Below are positions 33,147 through 41,172 of a stretch of 64,000 nt of DNA, one piece after another. Numbering within the stretch: the first letter of the stretch is position 1; each line of letters starts with the position of its first letter. The position numbers and the translations under genes are program-made. The notes beneath the pieces are model-generated. The model saw only the letters and a program-made list of their open reading frames with translations, ran no database searches and was not told where the DNA came from. Origin of the DNA: Micromonospora sp. PLK6-60 (lineage in GTDB: Bacteria > Actinomycetota > Actinomycetes > Mycobacteriales > Micromonosporaceae); assembly GCF_019890675.1 (NCBI RefSeq), contig NZ_JAIOAA010000006.1, positions 186,001 to 250,000 on the forward strand, read 5' to 3'.

Positions 33147-33791
33147 TTACTCGGCGGCCGGGCGGGTCCGCTTGGTGGCCTTCGGCGCCTTCGCCACCGG
33201 GGTGGCCTTGGCGACGGTCGACTTCGTCGCCCGCGCCGCCCGCGGCCGGACGGCCTTCGGCTTGGCCTCGACGACCTCGGCCACCTCGGCCGGGCTCGGG
33301 ACCTCGGTGGTCGGGGTCGCGGCGGGGGCCGGGGCCTCGGTCGCCTCGATGTCGGCGTTCACCGTCTCGGCGGCCTCCAGCACGCCGGCGCCGACCACCC
33401 GCTCGCCGCGGGCGACCAGCTCGGCGTACGCGGCCAGCGCCCGGCCCTGCGCGGCCTGCGCGCCGGCGAACACGACGGCGGCGTTGCGGGTGGCGACGTC
33501 GCGCAGCCGGTCCAGGTCGGCGGCCTCGCGCAGCTTGTTGAGGTCGGCGGCCTCGCGGAGCCGCTGCAGCTCGGCCGGGGTCGCCTTGTCGCGCAGGCCG
33601 GTCGCGGTCTCGTTGGCGGTGCGCAGCGTCTCGGTGGCCTTCTGCCGCAGCTCGACGCCGGTCACCACGGCCCGGCCACCGAACTCGGTGAACACGGCCG
33701 GGAGCCTGCGCAGCTGCTCCAGCGCCAGGTCACCGGCGCCGGCGGCGGCGTAGAGCGGGGCCGGAACGCGGTTGGTCTTCGGCTGGGTCAT
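33147..33791 (-). CDS. HbhA-like coiled-coil protein with Lys/Ala/Pro-rich tail
   Basis: 214 residues. An N-terminal helix region is followed by a coiled coil (about 45-115; leucine/arginine heptads LQRLREAADLNKLREAADLDRLRD contain an 8-residue internal repeat). A low-complexity C-terminus ends with KSTVAKATPVAKAPKATKRTRP, the charged tail that binds heparan sulfate in mycobacterial HbhA. In a soil actinomycete the role is probably structural or lipid-related. Lies three bases after the XRE regulator gene. Confidence 0.8.
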   Translation of the reverse strand: MTQPKTNRVPAPLYAAAGAGDLALEQLRRLPAVFTEFGGRAVVTGVELRQKATETLRTANETATGLRDKATPAELQRLREAADLNKLREAADLDRLRDVATRNAAVVFAGAQAAQGRALAAYAELVARGERVVGAGVLEAAETVNADIEATEAPAPAATPTTEVPSPAEVAEVVEAKPKAVRPRAARATKSTVAKATPVAKAPKATKRTRPAAE

Positions 33792-33793
33792 GG

Positions 33794-34438
33794 TTACTTC
33801 TCCTCCTCGGCCGCGGGTGCGGCCTTCGGGGCCGCCGTCGGGGCGGCCTTCCTGGCGGGGTTCCTGGTGGTGGGGGCGGGCGCGGGGCCCGCCTCGGTGA
33901 CGGCCACCGATTCGAGTACGGCCTCGGTGGGCGCGCCCTCGGGGGTGGCGGGGCCGGTGGCGGCCGGCGTGACGGTGGCCGCGGCGCCGGTGGGCTGCGC
34001 CGGCTCGCTCGGCGTCGGCGCTTCCGGGGCGGCCCCGGCCTGCTCGGCCGCGGTGGTCGCCCCGGCCTGCTCGGCCGCGGTGGTGGCCTCGGCCAGCCGG
34101 GCGTTCTCCCGGCGGAAGGTCTCGTAGATCTGGGTCAGCGACTGCTTCTGGGCCATGGTGAGGTCGGGGTCCACGGCGATCGCCGCGAGGACGCCCTTGG
34201 CCTCCTTGTCGTCCAGCAGCCCGGCCCGCAGGTACATGGCCGGGGTGGAGACGCGCAGCGCGCTGGCCAGCTGCTGGAGCACCTCGGCGCTCGGCTTGCG
34301 CAGCCCGCGTTCGATCTGGCTCAGGTACGGGTTGCTGACGCCCGCCTGGTCGGCGAGCTGGCGGAGCGAGATCTTCGCGTTACGGCGCAGATCGCGAATG
34401 AATCCGCCGACATCGGGAAGGTCCTTACCGGTGGCCAT
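33794..34438 (-). CDS. XRE-family regulator next to hbhA
   Basis: 214 residues. Classical helix-turn-helix at about 12-66 (GGFIRDLRRNAKISLRQLADQAGVSNPYLSQIERG), then a helical region to about 110 and an Ala/Pro/Thr-rich tail. Two in-frame 27-bp repeats (34033-34086) duplicate TTAAEQAGA. Positionally equivalent to Rv0474. TAGC-rich repeats upstream suggest it regulates its own operon. Confidence 0.88.
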   Translation of the reverse strand: MATGKDLPDVGGFIRDLRRNAKISLRQLADQAGVSNPYLSQIERGLRKPSAEVLQQLASALRVSTPAMYLRAGLLDDKEAKGVLAAIAVDPDLTMAQKQSLTQIYETFRRENARLAEATTAAEQAGATTAAEQAGAAPEAPTPSEPAQPTGAAATVTPAATGPATPEGAPTEAVLESVAVTEAGPAPAPTTRNPARKAAPTAAPKAAPAAEEEK

Positions 34439-34446
34439 GACTCAAC

Positions 34447-34499
34447 GCTAGCTCGCGGTGCTAGCAACTGCAAGCAGACTGCTAGCCAGAGTTAGCAAC
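34447..34499 (-). promoter_or_regulatory. TAGC-rich repeats upstream of the XRE operon (candidate operator)
   Basis: Within 53 bp are GCTAGC (34448), TGCTAGCA (34459-34466, palindromic), TGCTAGCC (34480-34487) and GTTAGCAAC (34491-34499). Such a density of one motif directly before an XRE gene suggests its own binding site; spacing is 11 to 21 bp between centres. Confidence 0.5.
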
Positions 34500-34550
34500 G
34501 TCTCAGGAAGCCCGTTGCGCGAGCGGTGTCCGGTACGTACCGTCCTGCGA

Positions 34551-35348
34551 ATGACCAAGATCGAAGTCAACGGCACCCGGCTCGCGTACGACGAGGCCGG
34601 CAGCGGCACTCCCGTGGTGCTGGTGCACGCCGGCATCGCCGACCGCCGGATGTGGCGGGGACAGGTCGCCGCGCTCGCCGAGCGGCACCGGGTGATCGTG
34701 CCCGACCTGCGCGGCTACGGCGAATCCGAGCTGCCGCCCAGCCCGTTCGCGCACCACGACGACCTGGTCGGGCTGCTCGACGCGCTGGGGATCGACCGGG
34801 CCGCCCTGGTCGGCTGCTCGTTCGGCGGCCGGGTGGCGGTGGACACCGCGCTGGCGTACCCGGACCGGATCTCCGCGCTGGCACTGTTCGGCGCGCCGGT
34901 CTCCGGCAACGAGTGGTCCGAGGAGACCGAACGGCTCTGGGACGAACTGGTCGGCGAGGTGGACCCGGAGGACTTCGCCGCGAGCGCGGCCGGCGAGGTG
35001 CGCTTCTGGGTGGTTGGCCCGAGCCGGCAGCCGGCCGACGTCGACCCCGAGCTGATCCGGTTCGCCGAGGAGATGGACCAGCGGGCGCTCGCCGCCGAGC
35101 AGGCGCTCAGCGCGGTCGAGGTGGGCGAGATCGACCCGCCGGCGATCGACCGGCTCGGCGAGCTGCGGATGCCGGTGCTGGCCGGGGCCGGCGCGGACGA
35201 CCTCGGGGACATCCGCCGGCTGGCCGACCGGATCGCCGCCGAGGCCCCGCACGGCGTGCGCCTGCCCGACGTCCCCGACTCCGGCCACCTGCTGCCGCTG
35301 GAGCGGCCCGAGCCGGTGAACGCCGCCCTGCTCGCCTTCCTGCCATAA
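34551..35348 (+). CDS. Alpha/beta hydrolase, esterase/lactonase type
   Basis: 265 residues from ATG 34551, with TACCGT seven bases upstream (leaderless pattern). Fold motifs: VVLVHAGIADRRMW (oxyanion), DLRGYGES, nucleophile elbow GCSFGGR, acid ADDLGDI region and final His in DSGHLLPLERPE. A complete catalytic triad is visible. Resembles 3-oxoadipate enol-lactonase-like and epoxide hydrolase-like groups; substrate not assignable. Its TAA abuts a dispersed element. Confidence 0.85.
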   Translation: MTKIEVNGTRLAYDEAGSGTPVVLVHAGIADRRMWRGQVAALAERHRVIVPDLRGYGESELPPSPFAHHDDLVGLLDALGIDRAALVGCSFGGRVAVDTALAYPDRISALALFGAPVSGNEWSEETERLWDELVGEVDPEDFAASAAGEVRFWVVGPSRQPADVDPELIRFAEEMDQRALAAEQALSAVEVGEIDPPAIDRLGELRMPVLAGAGADDLGDIRRLADRIAAEAPHGVRLPDVPDSGHLLPLERPEPVNAALLAFLP

Positions 35349-35402
35349 AAGGAGGGGGCCCCTGTTAACGCATTCTGTATAGGCGGGGCCCCCTGTTAAC
35401 AC
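35347..35402 (+). repeat. Dispersed GGGGCCCC/GTTAAC element, copy A6
   Basis: Begins within the TAA of the hydrolase gene. Spacer GCATTCTGTATAG. The far end, TGTTAACAC, is 32 bp from the asparaginase stop on the opposite strand, so it lies between convergent genes. Confidence 0.85.
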
Positions 35403-35433
35403 CCCGCCGGCAGCGCGGGCGGCCGCCGACGGA

Positions 35434-36393
35434 TCACCAGACCGGGCGGACCGCTCCCACCGGGACGCCGCCGCCGAGCAGCGGCACCTCGGCGTACTCG
35501 GTCAGCACCGGGGCGTCGACGCCGAGCCGGCGCAGCGCGGAGACCAGCACCGGCATCCGGGCCCGCCCCGCGCCGTCGTCGATCTTCAGGGCCACCGCGC
35601 CGACGCCGGGCGCGGCCACCGCGATGACGCCCTCGGCGCCCACCTTGGCCAGCAGGCCGGGCACCCCCCGCATCAGCCGGGTGTCCTCGGCCTGGGTGCC
35701 GCCCACCAGCTCCGGGTACGCCCGCATCGCGTCGGCGACGGTCCGCTCGGCGGTGCCGGGTTCGGCGGAGACCACCCGCAGGTACGCCCGGGCCAGCCCG
35801 GTCAGCGAGACGGCGAGCACCGGCGCGCCGCAGCCGTCCACCCCGACCGCCGCCGCCCGCTCGCCGGTGAACTCCTCGATCGTGGCGGTCAGCCGCTGCT
35901 GCAACGGGTGCTCGGGCCGCCAGTACCCGTCCAGCGGCCAGCCCGCGGCCAGGCAGGTCAACAGCATGCCGGCGTGCTTGCCGGAGCAGTTCATCTGGAT
36001 CCGGGTCGGCCCACCGCCGGCGCGCAGCACCGCCTCCCGGGCCAACTCGCCGACCGGCAGGTCCGGCGGGCAGTGCAGCGCCGACTCGTCCAGCCCGGCG
36101 CCGCGCAGCAGCCCGGCGACCCGCTCCAGGTGGAACTCCTCACCGGCGTGGCTCGCCGACACCAGCGCGAGGTCCGCCGCCCCGGTCAGCGCCAGGCCGG
36201 CGCGGAGCATCCCGACCGCCTGCATCGGCTTGTTCGATGAGCGCGGGAAGACCGGGGACGCCACGTCACCGGCCACGGCCACCGGCGCGCCGCCGGCGTC
36301 CAGCGCCACCACCGACCCGCGGTGGAGACCCTCCACGAAGCCGGACCGGACCACCTCGGTGAGCGGCACGCCGCCCTCGTACGTCTTTCCCAC
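35434..36393 (-). CDS. L-asparaginase II family protein (Rhizobium AnsA type)
   Basis: 319 residues, GTG start with TACCGT seven bases upstream. Not related to E. coli asparaginases; belongs to PF06089, which hydrolyses L-asparagine to aspartate and ammonia. Recognised by SSNKPMQ, SASHAGEEFHLERV, the CSGKHAGMLLTC stretch, DGCGAPV and the LVGGTQAEDTRLMR loop. No signal peptide, so cytoplasmic. The neighbouring beta-keto acid cleavage enzyme lies upstream on the same strand; no clear metabolic link. Confidence 0.88.
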   Translation of the reverse strand: MGKTYEGGVPLTEVVRSGFVEGLHRGSVVALDAGGAPVAVAGDVASPVFPRSSNKPMQAVGMLRAGLALTGAADLALVSASHAGEEFHLERVAGLLRGAGLDESALHCPPDLPVGELAREAVLRAGGGPTRIQMNCSGKHAGMLLTCLAAGWPLDGYWRPEHPLQQRLTATIEEFTGERAAAVGVDGCGAPVLAVSLTGLARAYLRVVSAEPGTAERTVADAMRAYPELVGGTQAEDTRLMRGVPGLLAKVGAEGVIAVAAPGVGAVALKIDDGAGRARMPVLVSALRRLGVDAPVLTEYAEVPLLGGGVPVGAVRPVW

Positions 36394-36487
36394 GAAGTGG
36401 ACGGTACCGAGGGCCCGCCGGGGCCCGGCACCGGGGTGACCAGCGGCGGGGACCGCGGGCGTACAGGTGCGCGGGCGGGTGCGCGGC

Positions 36488-37315
36488 TTACAGGCCGAGC
36501 AGGGTACGGGCCTCGGCGGTGGTCAGCGGCGGGCGCTGGGCGAGCTGGGCGAAGCCGACCGCGCGGGCGACCAGCTGCATGTTGGACTCGACCGGCCGGC
36601 CCTTGGCGTACGTGACCGTGTCCTCCATGCCGACCCGCAGGTGGCCGCCGGCAGACAGCGAGGCCAGCAGCACCGGGATGGTGCTGCGGCCGATCCCGGT
36701 GGCCGAGAAGGTGGTGCCCGCCGGCAGGTCGCGCAGCATCTGCTGGGCGGCGACCAGGGTGGCGGCGGTGCCCGGCATGCCACCCGGCACGCCCATCACG
36801 AAGTCGACGTGCACGTGCCCACCGTGCGGCAGGCCGTACTTGCCGAGCAGGCGCTGAAGCGCGGTGAGGTGGCCGAGGTCGAAGATCTCGTACTCGGGGA
36901 CGACGCCCCGCTCCTGCATCCGGGTGTGCAGGTCGACGATGAACTCCCACCGGTTGAGGAAGACGTCGTCGCCGAAGTTGACCGTACCCATGGTGCAGGA
37001 GGCCATGTCCGGCGCGGCGTCGAGCACGGCGAGCCGGGCGGACTCCGGGTCGGTCACCGCCCCGCCGGAGGAGAGCTGCACGATCAGGTCGGTGCTCTCC
37101 CGCAGCGCGGCGACGGTCTCCCGCAGCCGGCCCTGGTCGAGCGTCGGCTTCGCCTCGTCGTCCCGGATGTGGACGTGGATCACGGCGGCGCCCAGCGCCT
37201 CGCACTCCTTGGCGGTCAGCAGCAACTCGTCGAGGGTCACCGGCAGCGCCGGCACCTCCGCCTTGGCCGACTCCGCGCCGGTCGGGGCAACCGTGATCAA
37301 CGTCCCTGTGCTCAT
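36488..37315 (-). CDS. BKACE-family beta-keto acid cleavage enzyme (DUF849)
   Basis: 275 residues, TIM barrel. Family enzymes condense a beta-keto acid with acetyl-CoA and release acetoacetate plus a CoA ester (the founding member acts on 3-keto-5-aminohexanoate in lysine fermentation). Metal-binding histidines are visible in IHVHIRD and GHVHVDFVMG; SGG(A)VTDPESR-like and GNLRVG-like loops are present as SSGGAVTDPESARL and GGHLRVGMEDTVTYAKG. Substrate class cannot be read from sequence alone. Confidence 0.88.
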   Translation of the reverse strand: MSTGTLITVAPTGAESAKAEVPALPVTLDELLLTAKECEALGAAVIHVHIRDDEAKPTLDQGRLRETVAALRESTDLIVQLSSGGAVTDPESARLAVLDAAPDMASCTMGTVNFGDDVFLNRWEFIVDLHTRMQERGVVPEYEIFDLGHLTALQRLLGKYGLPHGGHVHVDFVMGVPGGMPGTAATLVAAQQMLRDLPAGTTFSATGIGRSTIPVLLASLSAGGHLRVGMEDTVTYAKGRPVESNMQLVARAVGFAQLAQRPPLTTAEARTLLGL

Positions 37316-37364
37316 GCCGGGATCCTAGCCGCCGCCTCGACAGGAAGTCTTCCGGCGGCGGGCG

Positions 37365-37421
37365 TGTTAAGAAGGGGCCCTTCCTCTACCGGAGGCGTTA
37401 ATAAGGTGCCCTGCCTTACAC
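37365..37421 (-). repeat. Dispersed GGGGCCCC/GTTAAC element, copy A7
   Basis: The most diverged copy (GTTAATAAGGTGCCCTGCCTTAC at its right end). Its GTAAGG arm supplies the TAA stop of ygfZ (37416-37418). The left end lies about 50 bp upstream of the start of the BKACE gene, so it is also in that promoter region. Confidence 0.8.
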
Positions 37422-38525
37422 CTCCACCGCGGCGGCCGTCTCGCCGATGAGGAGGTGGGCGTCGTCCGCGACGTTGCGCTTGAGCACCGCCAGGGCGACC
37501 TGCCCCAGCTCGTGGTGGTGCACGGCGGTGCCGACGAAGCCGACCGCCCGGCCGTCCAGGGTCACCGGCGTGCCGGCGGCCGGCGGCTGGTCGGTGGTCA
37601 CCCCGTCCAGGTGCAGCAGTACGAGGCGACGCGGCGGCCGACCCATGTTGTGCACCCGGGCCACCGTCTCCTGCCCCCGGTAGCAGCCCTTGTCGAGGTG
37701 CACGGCCGAGGCGACCAGCCCGATCTCGGCGGGGATGGTCCGGTGGTCGGTGTCCACCCCGACCCGGGGCTGCCGGGCGGCCACCCGCACCGCCTCGTAC
37801 GCCCACAACCCCGCCACCGGCACGCCGGCGCCGCGCAGCTCGTCCACCACCTGGGTCATCGCCTCCCGGGGGACCAGCAGGTCCACCCCGAGCGCCACCC
37901 GCCGCGCCCAGCCGCCGCCCGGCAGCGGGCGCACGTCGTACAGCACGGTGGGCCGGGGCGGCAGCTCGCCGGCGCGGAACTTCGGGCCCGGCACCGCGAG
38001 CACGTCCGGCGCGGCCAGCCCGGTGACGCCGAGCGTGCCGGCGGCCTGGACCGCCTCCGGGCCCACCAGCGACAGCAGCGCGTGGTCGGCGGTGGCGTCG
38101 CGCGGGTCGACCTTGCTGAAGAACCGCATCCGCTCCAGGTACGACAGCAGCCCGCCGGTCATCCCGGGTTCGGTGTCCAGCCAGGTGGTCTCGCCGTCGT
38201 CGGCGACCATGGCGTGCTGCTCGACGTGCCCGTGCGGGGAGAGCACCAGCAGTTCGCTGCCCTGCCAGGGAGCGAGCGCGGCCAGGTGCTGGCTGGTCAG
38301 CGTGTGCAGCCAGCCGATCCGCTCCGCGCCGGGCACCGCGACGACGCCCCGGTGCGAACGGTCGACCAGGCCGACCCCGGTGTCGAGGACACGTTGCTCA
38401 CGCATCGGGTCGCCGTAGTGGGCGGCCACCGGACCCACCCCGGCCGCGCGGTGCGCCGGCTCGGGCTGGTCCCGGGTCTCCTCGTCGATTGCCTCGGCGC
38501 GCACCGCGCCGGCGATGTCGATCAT
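37416..38525 (-). CDS. ygfZ: YgfZ/GcvT-domain folate-binding protein
   Basis: 369 residues from ATG 38525, overlapping the fur stop (ATGA). GcvT-like fold; family signature KGCYRGQE with its Cys is present. YgfZ supports assembly or repair of certain iron-sulfur enzymes using tetrahydrofolate. Being coupled to a Fur-type regulator suggests metal control of this step. The stop codon is provided by a dispersed repeat, so the final residues (TAAAVEV) may differ from relatives. Confidence 0.9.
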   Translation of the reverse strand: MIDIAGAVRAEAIDEETRDQPEPAHRAAGVGPVAAHYGDPMREQRVLDTGVGLVDRSHRGVVAVPGAERIGWLHTLTSQHLAALAPWQGSELLVLSPHGHVEQHAMVADDGETTWLDTEPGMTGGLLSYLERMRFFSKVDPRDATADHALLSLVGPEAVQAAGTLGVTGLAAPDVLAVPGPKFRAGELPPRPTVLYDVRPLPGGGWARRVALGVDLLVPREAMTQVVDELRGAGVPVAGLWAYEAVRVAARQPRVGVDTDHRTIPAEIGLVASAVHLDKGCYRGQETVARVHNMGRPPRRLVLLHLDGVTTDQPPAAGTPVTLDGRAVGFVGTAVHHHELGQVALAVLKRNVADDAHLLIGETAAAVEV

Positions 38526-38950
38526 TTCGCTTCCCCGTCCTCGCACCGCCCGCAGACGCCGAAGAGCGCCACGTGCCCGATGTCGACCCGGAACCCCCGC
38601 TGCTCCGCCAGCCGGTCGGCGAGTGGGCCGAGCAGCTCCCGGTCGATCTCGTCGATCGCGCCGCACTCCCGGCAGACCAGGTGGACGTGCTGGTGCTCAC
38701 CCGCCGCGTGGTAGGTCGGCGAGCCGTGCGAGAGGTGGGTGTGGGTCACCAGGCCGAGCCGTTCCAGCAGCTCCAGGGTCCGGTAGATGGTGGTGATGTT
38801 GACCCCGGCGGCGACCTCGCGGACCGCCGTGTGCACCTGCTCCGGGGTGGCGTGCCCGAGATCCAGCACCGCCTGGAGGATCAGCTGACGCTGCGCCGTC
38901 AGCCGCAGGCCACGGGCGCGGAGCATTTCCGCGAGGGAGGATTCGGACAC
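38522..38950 (-). CDS. Fur-family metal-responsive regulator
   Basis: 142 residues, GTG start. Winged helix (LRLTAQRQLILQAVLDLGHATPEQVHTAVRE, then VNITTIYRTLELLERLGLV) followed by a dimerisation domain with the metal-binding His cluster HQHVHLVCRECG and a C-terminal CGRC, which together give the two CxxC structural zinc sites. It could be Zur- or Fur-like; the lack of an obvious target box leaves the metal open. Overlaps ygfZ and is divergent from pabC. Confidence 0.88.
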   Translation of the reverse strand: MSESSLAEMLRARGLRLTAQRQLILQAVLDLGHATPEQVHTAVREVAAGVNITTIYRTLELLERLGLVTHTHLSHGSPTYHAAGEHQHVHLVCRECGAIDEIDRELLGPLADRLAEQRGFRVDIGHVALFGVCGRCEDGEAK

Positions 38951-39007
38951 CGTCCGATCATAGTTCGCCGTTCCGCCACCGCCGTGGCGTCGTTAGGCTC
39001 GGCGGTC

Positions 39008-39865
39008 ATGGTGGGACCGAGGATCGCCCTGCTGGGCCGGGGGATCGTGCCGGCCGGGACGGCGGTGCTGCGCGGGGACGACCTGGGGGTGCTGCGCGGG
39101 GACGGGCTCTTCGAGACCATGCACCTGCGGGCCGGGCGGCCCTGGCTGCGCGCCGAGCACCTGGCCCGGCTGCGGCGCGGCGCGGCGGCGGTGGAGCTGG
39201 AGCTGCCCCCGGACGAGGCGCTGGTCGAGCTGCTGGAGACCGTCGCGGACGGCTGGCCGGCCCAGGTGGAGGGCGCGTTGCGGCTGGTCTGTACCCGGGG
39301 GCCGGAGGGCGGCGGGCCGCCGACGGTCTACGCCACGCTGAGCGAGGTGGCGGCGGCGTCCCGCCGGGCCCGCCGGGACGGGGTGACGGTGGCCACCCTA
39401 CCGCTGGGGGTGACCGCCCGGTCCCGCACCGAGTTGGCCTGGCTCCCGGCCGGCCTGAAGTCCACCTCGTACGCGGTGAACAGCGCCGCCCGGCGCTGGG
39501 CGGCCCGGGCCGGGGTCGACGACGTGCTCTGGGTCTCCGCCGACGGATACGTGCTGGAGGCGCCGAGCGCGAACGTGGTCTGGCTCAGCGGGGCGACGCT
39601 GTGCACGGTGCCGGCGACGGAGACCGGAATCCTGCCCGGGGTGACCGTCCGCTGGCTGCTCGACCACGCCGACGAGTTGGGCCTGCGCGCCGAGGAGCGG
39701 CTGGCCACCCCGGCGGACCTGCACCGGGCCGACGGCGTCTGGCTGACCTCCTCCGTACGCGGCCTGGCGGAGCTGACCGCCCTCGACACCACCCCCCGCC
39801 CCTCCTCCCCCCGAACCCGAGCCCTCCAAACCCTCCTCGGCTTCCCCCTCCCCCCACAAGGTTGA
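39008..39865 (+). CDS. pabC: Class IV aminotransferase, probably aminodeoxychorismate lyase
   Basis: 285 residues from ATG 39008, with TAGGCT seven bases upstream (leaderless). PLP enzyme fold type IV: GDGLFETMHLRAGRPWLRAEHLARL, the Schiff-base Lys in PAGLKSTSY, and SANVVWLSGATLCTVP with GILPGVTVRWLL. PabC makes p-aminobenzoate for folate; D-amino-acid or branched-chain aminotransferases share the fold. Rv0812 occupies the same place beside nitrobindin. The TGA comes from the left arm of an inverted repeat. Confidence 0.82.
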   Translation: MVGPRIALLGRGIVPAGTAVLRGDDLGVLRGDGLFETMHLRAGRPWLRAEHLARLRRGAAAVELELPPDEALVELLETVADGWPAQVEGALRLVCTRGPEGGGPPTVYATLSEVAAASRRARRDGVTVATLPLGVTARSRTELAWLPAGLKSTSYAVNSAARRWAARAGVDDVLWVSADGYVLEAPSANVVWLSGATLCTVPATETGILPGVTVRWLLDHADELGLRAEERLATPADLHRADGVWLTSSVRGLAELTALDTTPRPSSPRTRALQTLLGFPLPPQG

Positions 39866-39921
39866 TCATGAAGTTTGCGTCGTGCTGCCGGGCGTGGCGT
39901 GACGCAAACTTCATGATCAAC
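39861..39921. repeat. Inverted repeat with GATCATGAAGTTTGCG arms, copy B2
   Basis: Perfect 21-bp arms: 39861-39881 begins GTTGATCATGAAGTTTGCG, and 39901-39921 is its exact complement; loop 19 nt. It shares its 19-bp core with the copy at 13593. The pabC stop codon (39863-39865) is inside the left arm. Confidence 0.88.
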
Positions 39922-39963
39922 GGCGCGGGGCGGGCGGGGACGGTGGGCGCCGGGTGGGTGGGA

Positions 39964-40554
39964 TCAGCCGGCTACGCGGACCAGGCGGGCGGAGAGGTGG
40001 GGGCTGAGGCCGTGCCCGACGGCGGCCATCTCCTGGGCGTAGAGCAGCGCGCCCTCGACGATGCCGAAGAGCCGGGCCCCGGCGGTGACCTCCTTGGCGG
40101 TGGCGGTCCGCAGCACCGCGTCCGTGGAGAACTCGATCTGGGTGCCCGTGCGCTTGCCGATGTGCAGCTCCACGATCCCGGTCGGCGTGCTCATCAGGGC
40201 CTCGACCTCGTCGGTGGCCCGCTCGCCGTCCAGCACCGGCCGCCACCAGCCGATCTCCCGACCCGCCGGGCGCACCGGCCGGCTCTGCTCGTCCAGGAGC
40301 CAGGCCCGCGACTCGTAGTGCAGGAACGGCCGGCCGTCGTGGCTGATCCGGATCTCCTGGGCGTAGTCGAAGTCCTCGATGGTCGGGAAGCCGCCCCGCC
40401 CGCGACCGCGCCACACCCCGATGTACGGCAGCAGGCCGTCCAGGCTCGGGTGCAGCTTCGGGCCGACGCGCAGGTCGTGGCTCTCCTCGTACGGGTACTC
40501 CTCGACCGGCGGCGCGTTCAGCCACGGCGGCTGAAGCGGATTCTCATCGCTCAC
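39964..40554 (-). CDS. Nitrobindin-like heme/fatty-acid-binding beta-barrel protein
   Basis: 196 residues, GTG start. Ten-stranded lipocalin-like fold of the THAP4/nitrobindin family: YIGVWRGRGRGGFPTIEDFDYAQEI is the GxWxGxGxGxYP motif, and the C-terminal His in LSPHLSARLVRV matches the heme ligand of nitrobindins. These proteins bind ferric heme and isomerise peroxynitrite. Orthologue of Rv0813c by sequence and position. The GTG overlaps the TGA of a 20-codon reading frame, which itself overlaps a small membrane-protein gene. Confidence 0.9.
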   Translation of the reverse strand: MSDENPLQPPWLNAPPVEEYPYEESHDLRVGPKLHPSLDGLLPYIGVWRGRGRGGFPTIEDFDYAQEIRISHDGRPFLHYESRAWLLDEQSRPVRPAGREIGWWRPVLDGERATDEVEALMSTPTGIVELHIGKRTGTQIEFSTDAVLRTATAKEVTAGARLFGIVEGALLYAQEMAAVGHGLSPHLSARLVRVAG

Positions 40555-40613
40555 TGTGCCACCTTCGTTCGCGACTGCGGGGCTCGCAAACCCGGCTCAC
40601 TCCTCACGCTCAC
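40551..40613 (-). CDS. 20-codon reading frame formed by the operon-junction repeat (copy C2)
   Basis: GTG 40613 overlaps the stop of the small membrane-protein gene (GTGA), and its own TGA (40551-40553) overlaps the GTG of the nitrobindin gene (GTGA). The product would be MSVRSEPGLRAPQSRTKVAQ. The first 48 bases are the same repeat as at 19004 with one difference. A short coupling or leader peptide is possible; the peptide itself may have no function. Too short to judge by coding statistics. Confidence 0.5.
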   Translation of the reverse strand: MSVRSEPGLRAPQSRTKVAQ

Positions 40614-40714
40614 CAGTTACCTCTCGATATGCGAACTGCGAGATAGGCCAGGCCACCGGCGAGCGCGCCCAGGCCGGCGACCAGCAGGCTGACGAACCCG
40701 ATCTCGGTAACCAT
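40610..40714 (-). CDS. Small single-span membrane protein upstream of nitrobindin
   Basis: 34 residues from ATG 40714 (37 from ATG 40723): MVTEIGFVSLLVAGLGAL, then AGGLAYLAVRISRGNW. One hydrophobic helix (residues 6-27) and a basic C-terminus. It lies upstream of nitrobindin in a GTGA-overlap chain and is divergent from the DsrE-like gene (23 bp between the starts). Size and hydrophobicity, together with the overlap, make it a likely real gene. Function unknown. Confidence 0.6.
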   Translation of the reverse strand: MVTEIGFVSLLVAGLGALAGGLAYLAVRISRGNW

Positions 40715-40737
40715 CCGGGCCATCCTATGCTGAGCCC

Positions 40738-41100
40738 ATGGCCGGTTCCCTCGTCGTCAAGGTCACCGCGGGCGCGGACGCCCCGGAGCGGTGTGCGCAG
40801 GCCTTCACCGTCGCCGCCACCGCCGCCGCGGCCGGCGTGGACGTGTCGCTCTGGCTGACCGGTGAGTCGACCTGGTTCGCCCTGCCCGGCCGCGCCGAGC
40901 AGTTCGAACTGCCGCACTCCGCCCCCCTGCCCGAGCTGCTGCACGTGCTCCTGACCACCGGGCGGGTCACCGCCTGCACCCAGTGCGCGGCCCGCCGGGA
41001 CATCGGCCCGGACGACGTGCTGCCGGGCGTACGCATCGCCGGCGCGGCGGTCTTCGTCGAGGAGATCATGGCCGACGGCGTCCGGGCGCTGGTCTACTGA
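40738..41100 (+). CDS. DsrE-family protein
   Basis: 120 residues, with TATGCT six bases before the ATG (leaderless pattern). DsrE/DsrF-like fold: SLVVKVTAGADAPERCAQAFTVAATAAAAGVDVSLWLTGESTWF, then VTACTQCAARRDIGPDDVLPGVRIAGAAVFVEEIM. Two Cys in CTQC could carry sulfur in a persulfide relay. It is divergent from the nitrobindin operon. Sulfur-transfer function is inferred from the family only. Confidence 0.82.
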   Translation: MAGSLVVKVTAGADAPERCAQAFTVAATAAAAGVDVSLWLTGESTWFALPGRAEQFELPHSAPLPELLHVLLTTGRVTACTQCAARRDIGPDDVLPGVRIAGAAVFVEEIMADGVRALVY

Positions 41101-41172
41101 CCTCCCGCACCGGCGGGCACTGACCGTCCCGATATCGGCCCGGCGGCCGGGGCCGCTGCCTACGATTCGTCT

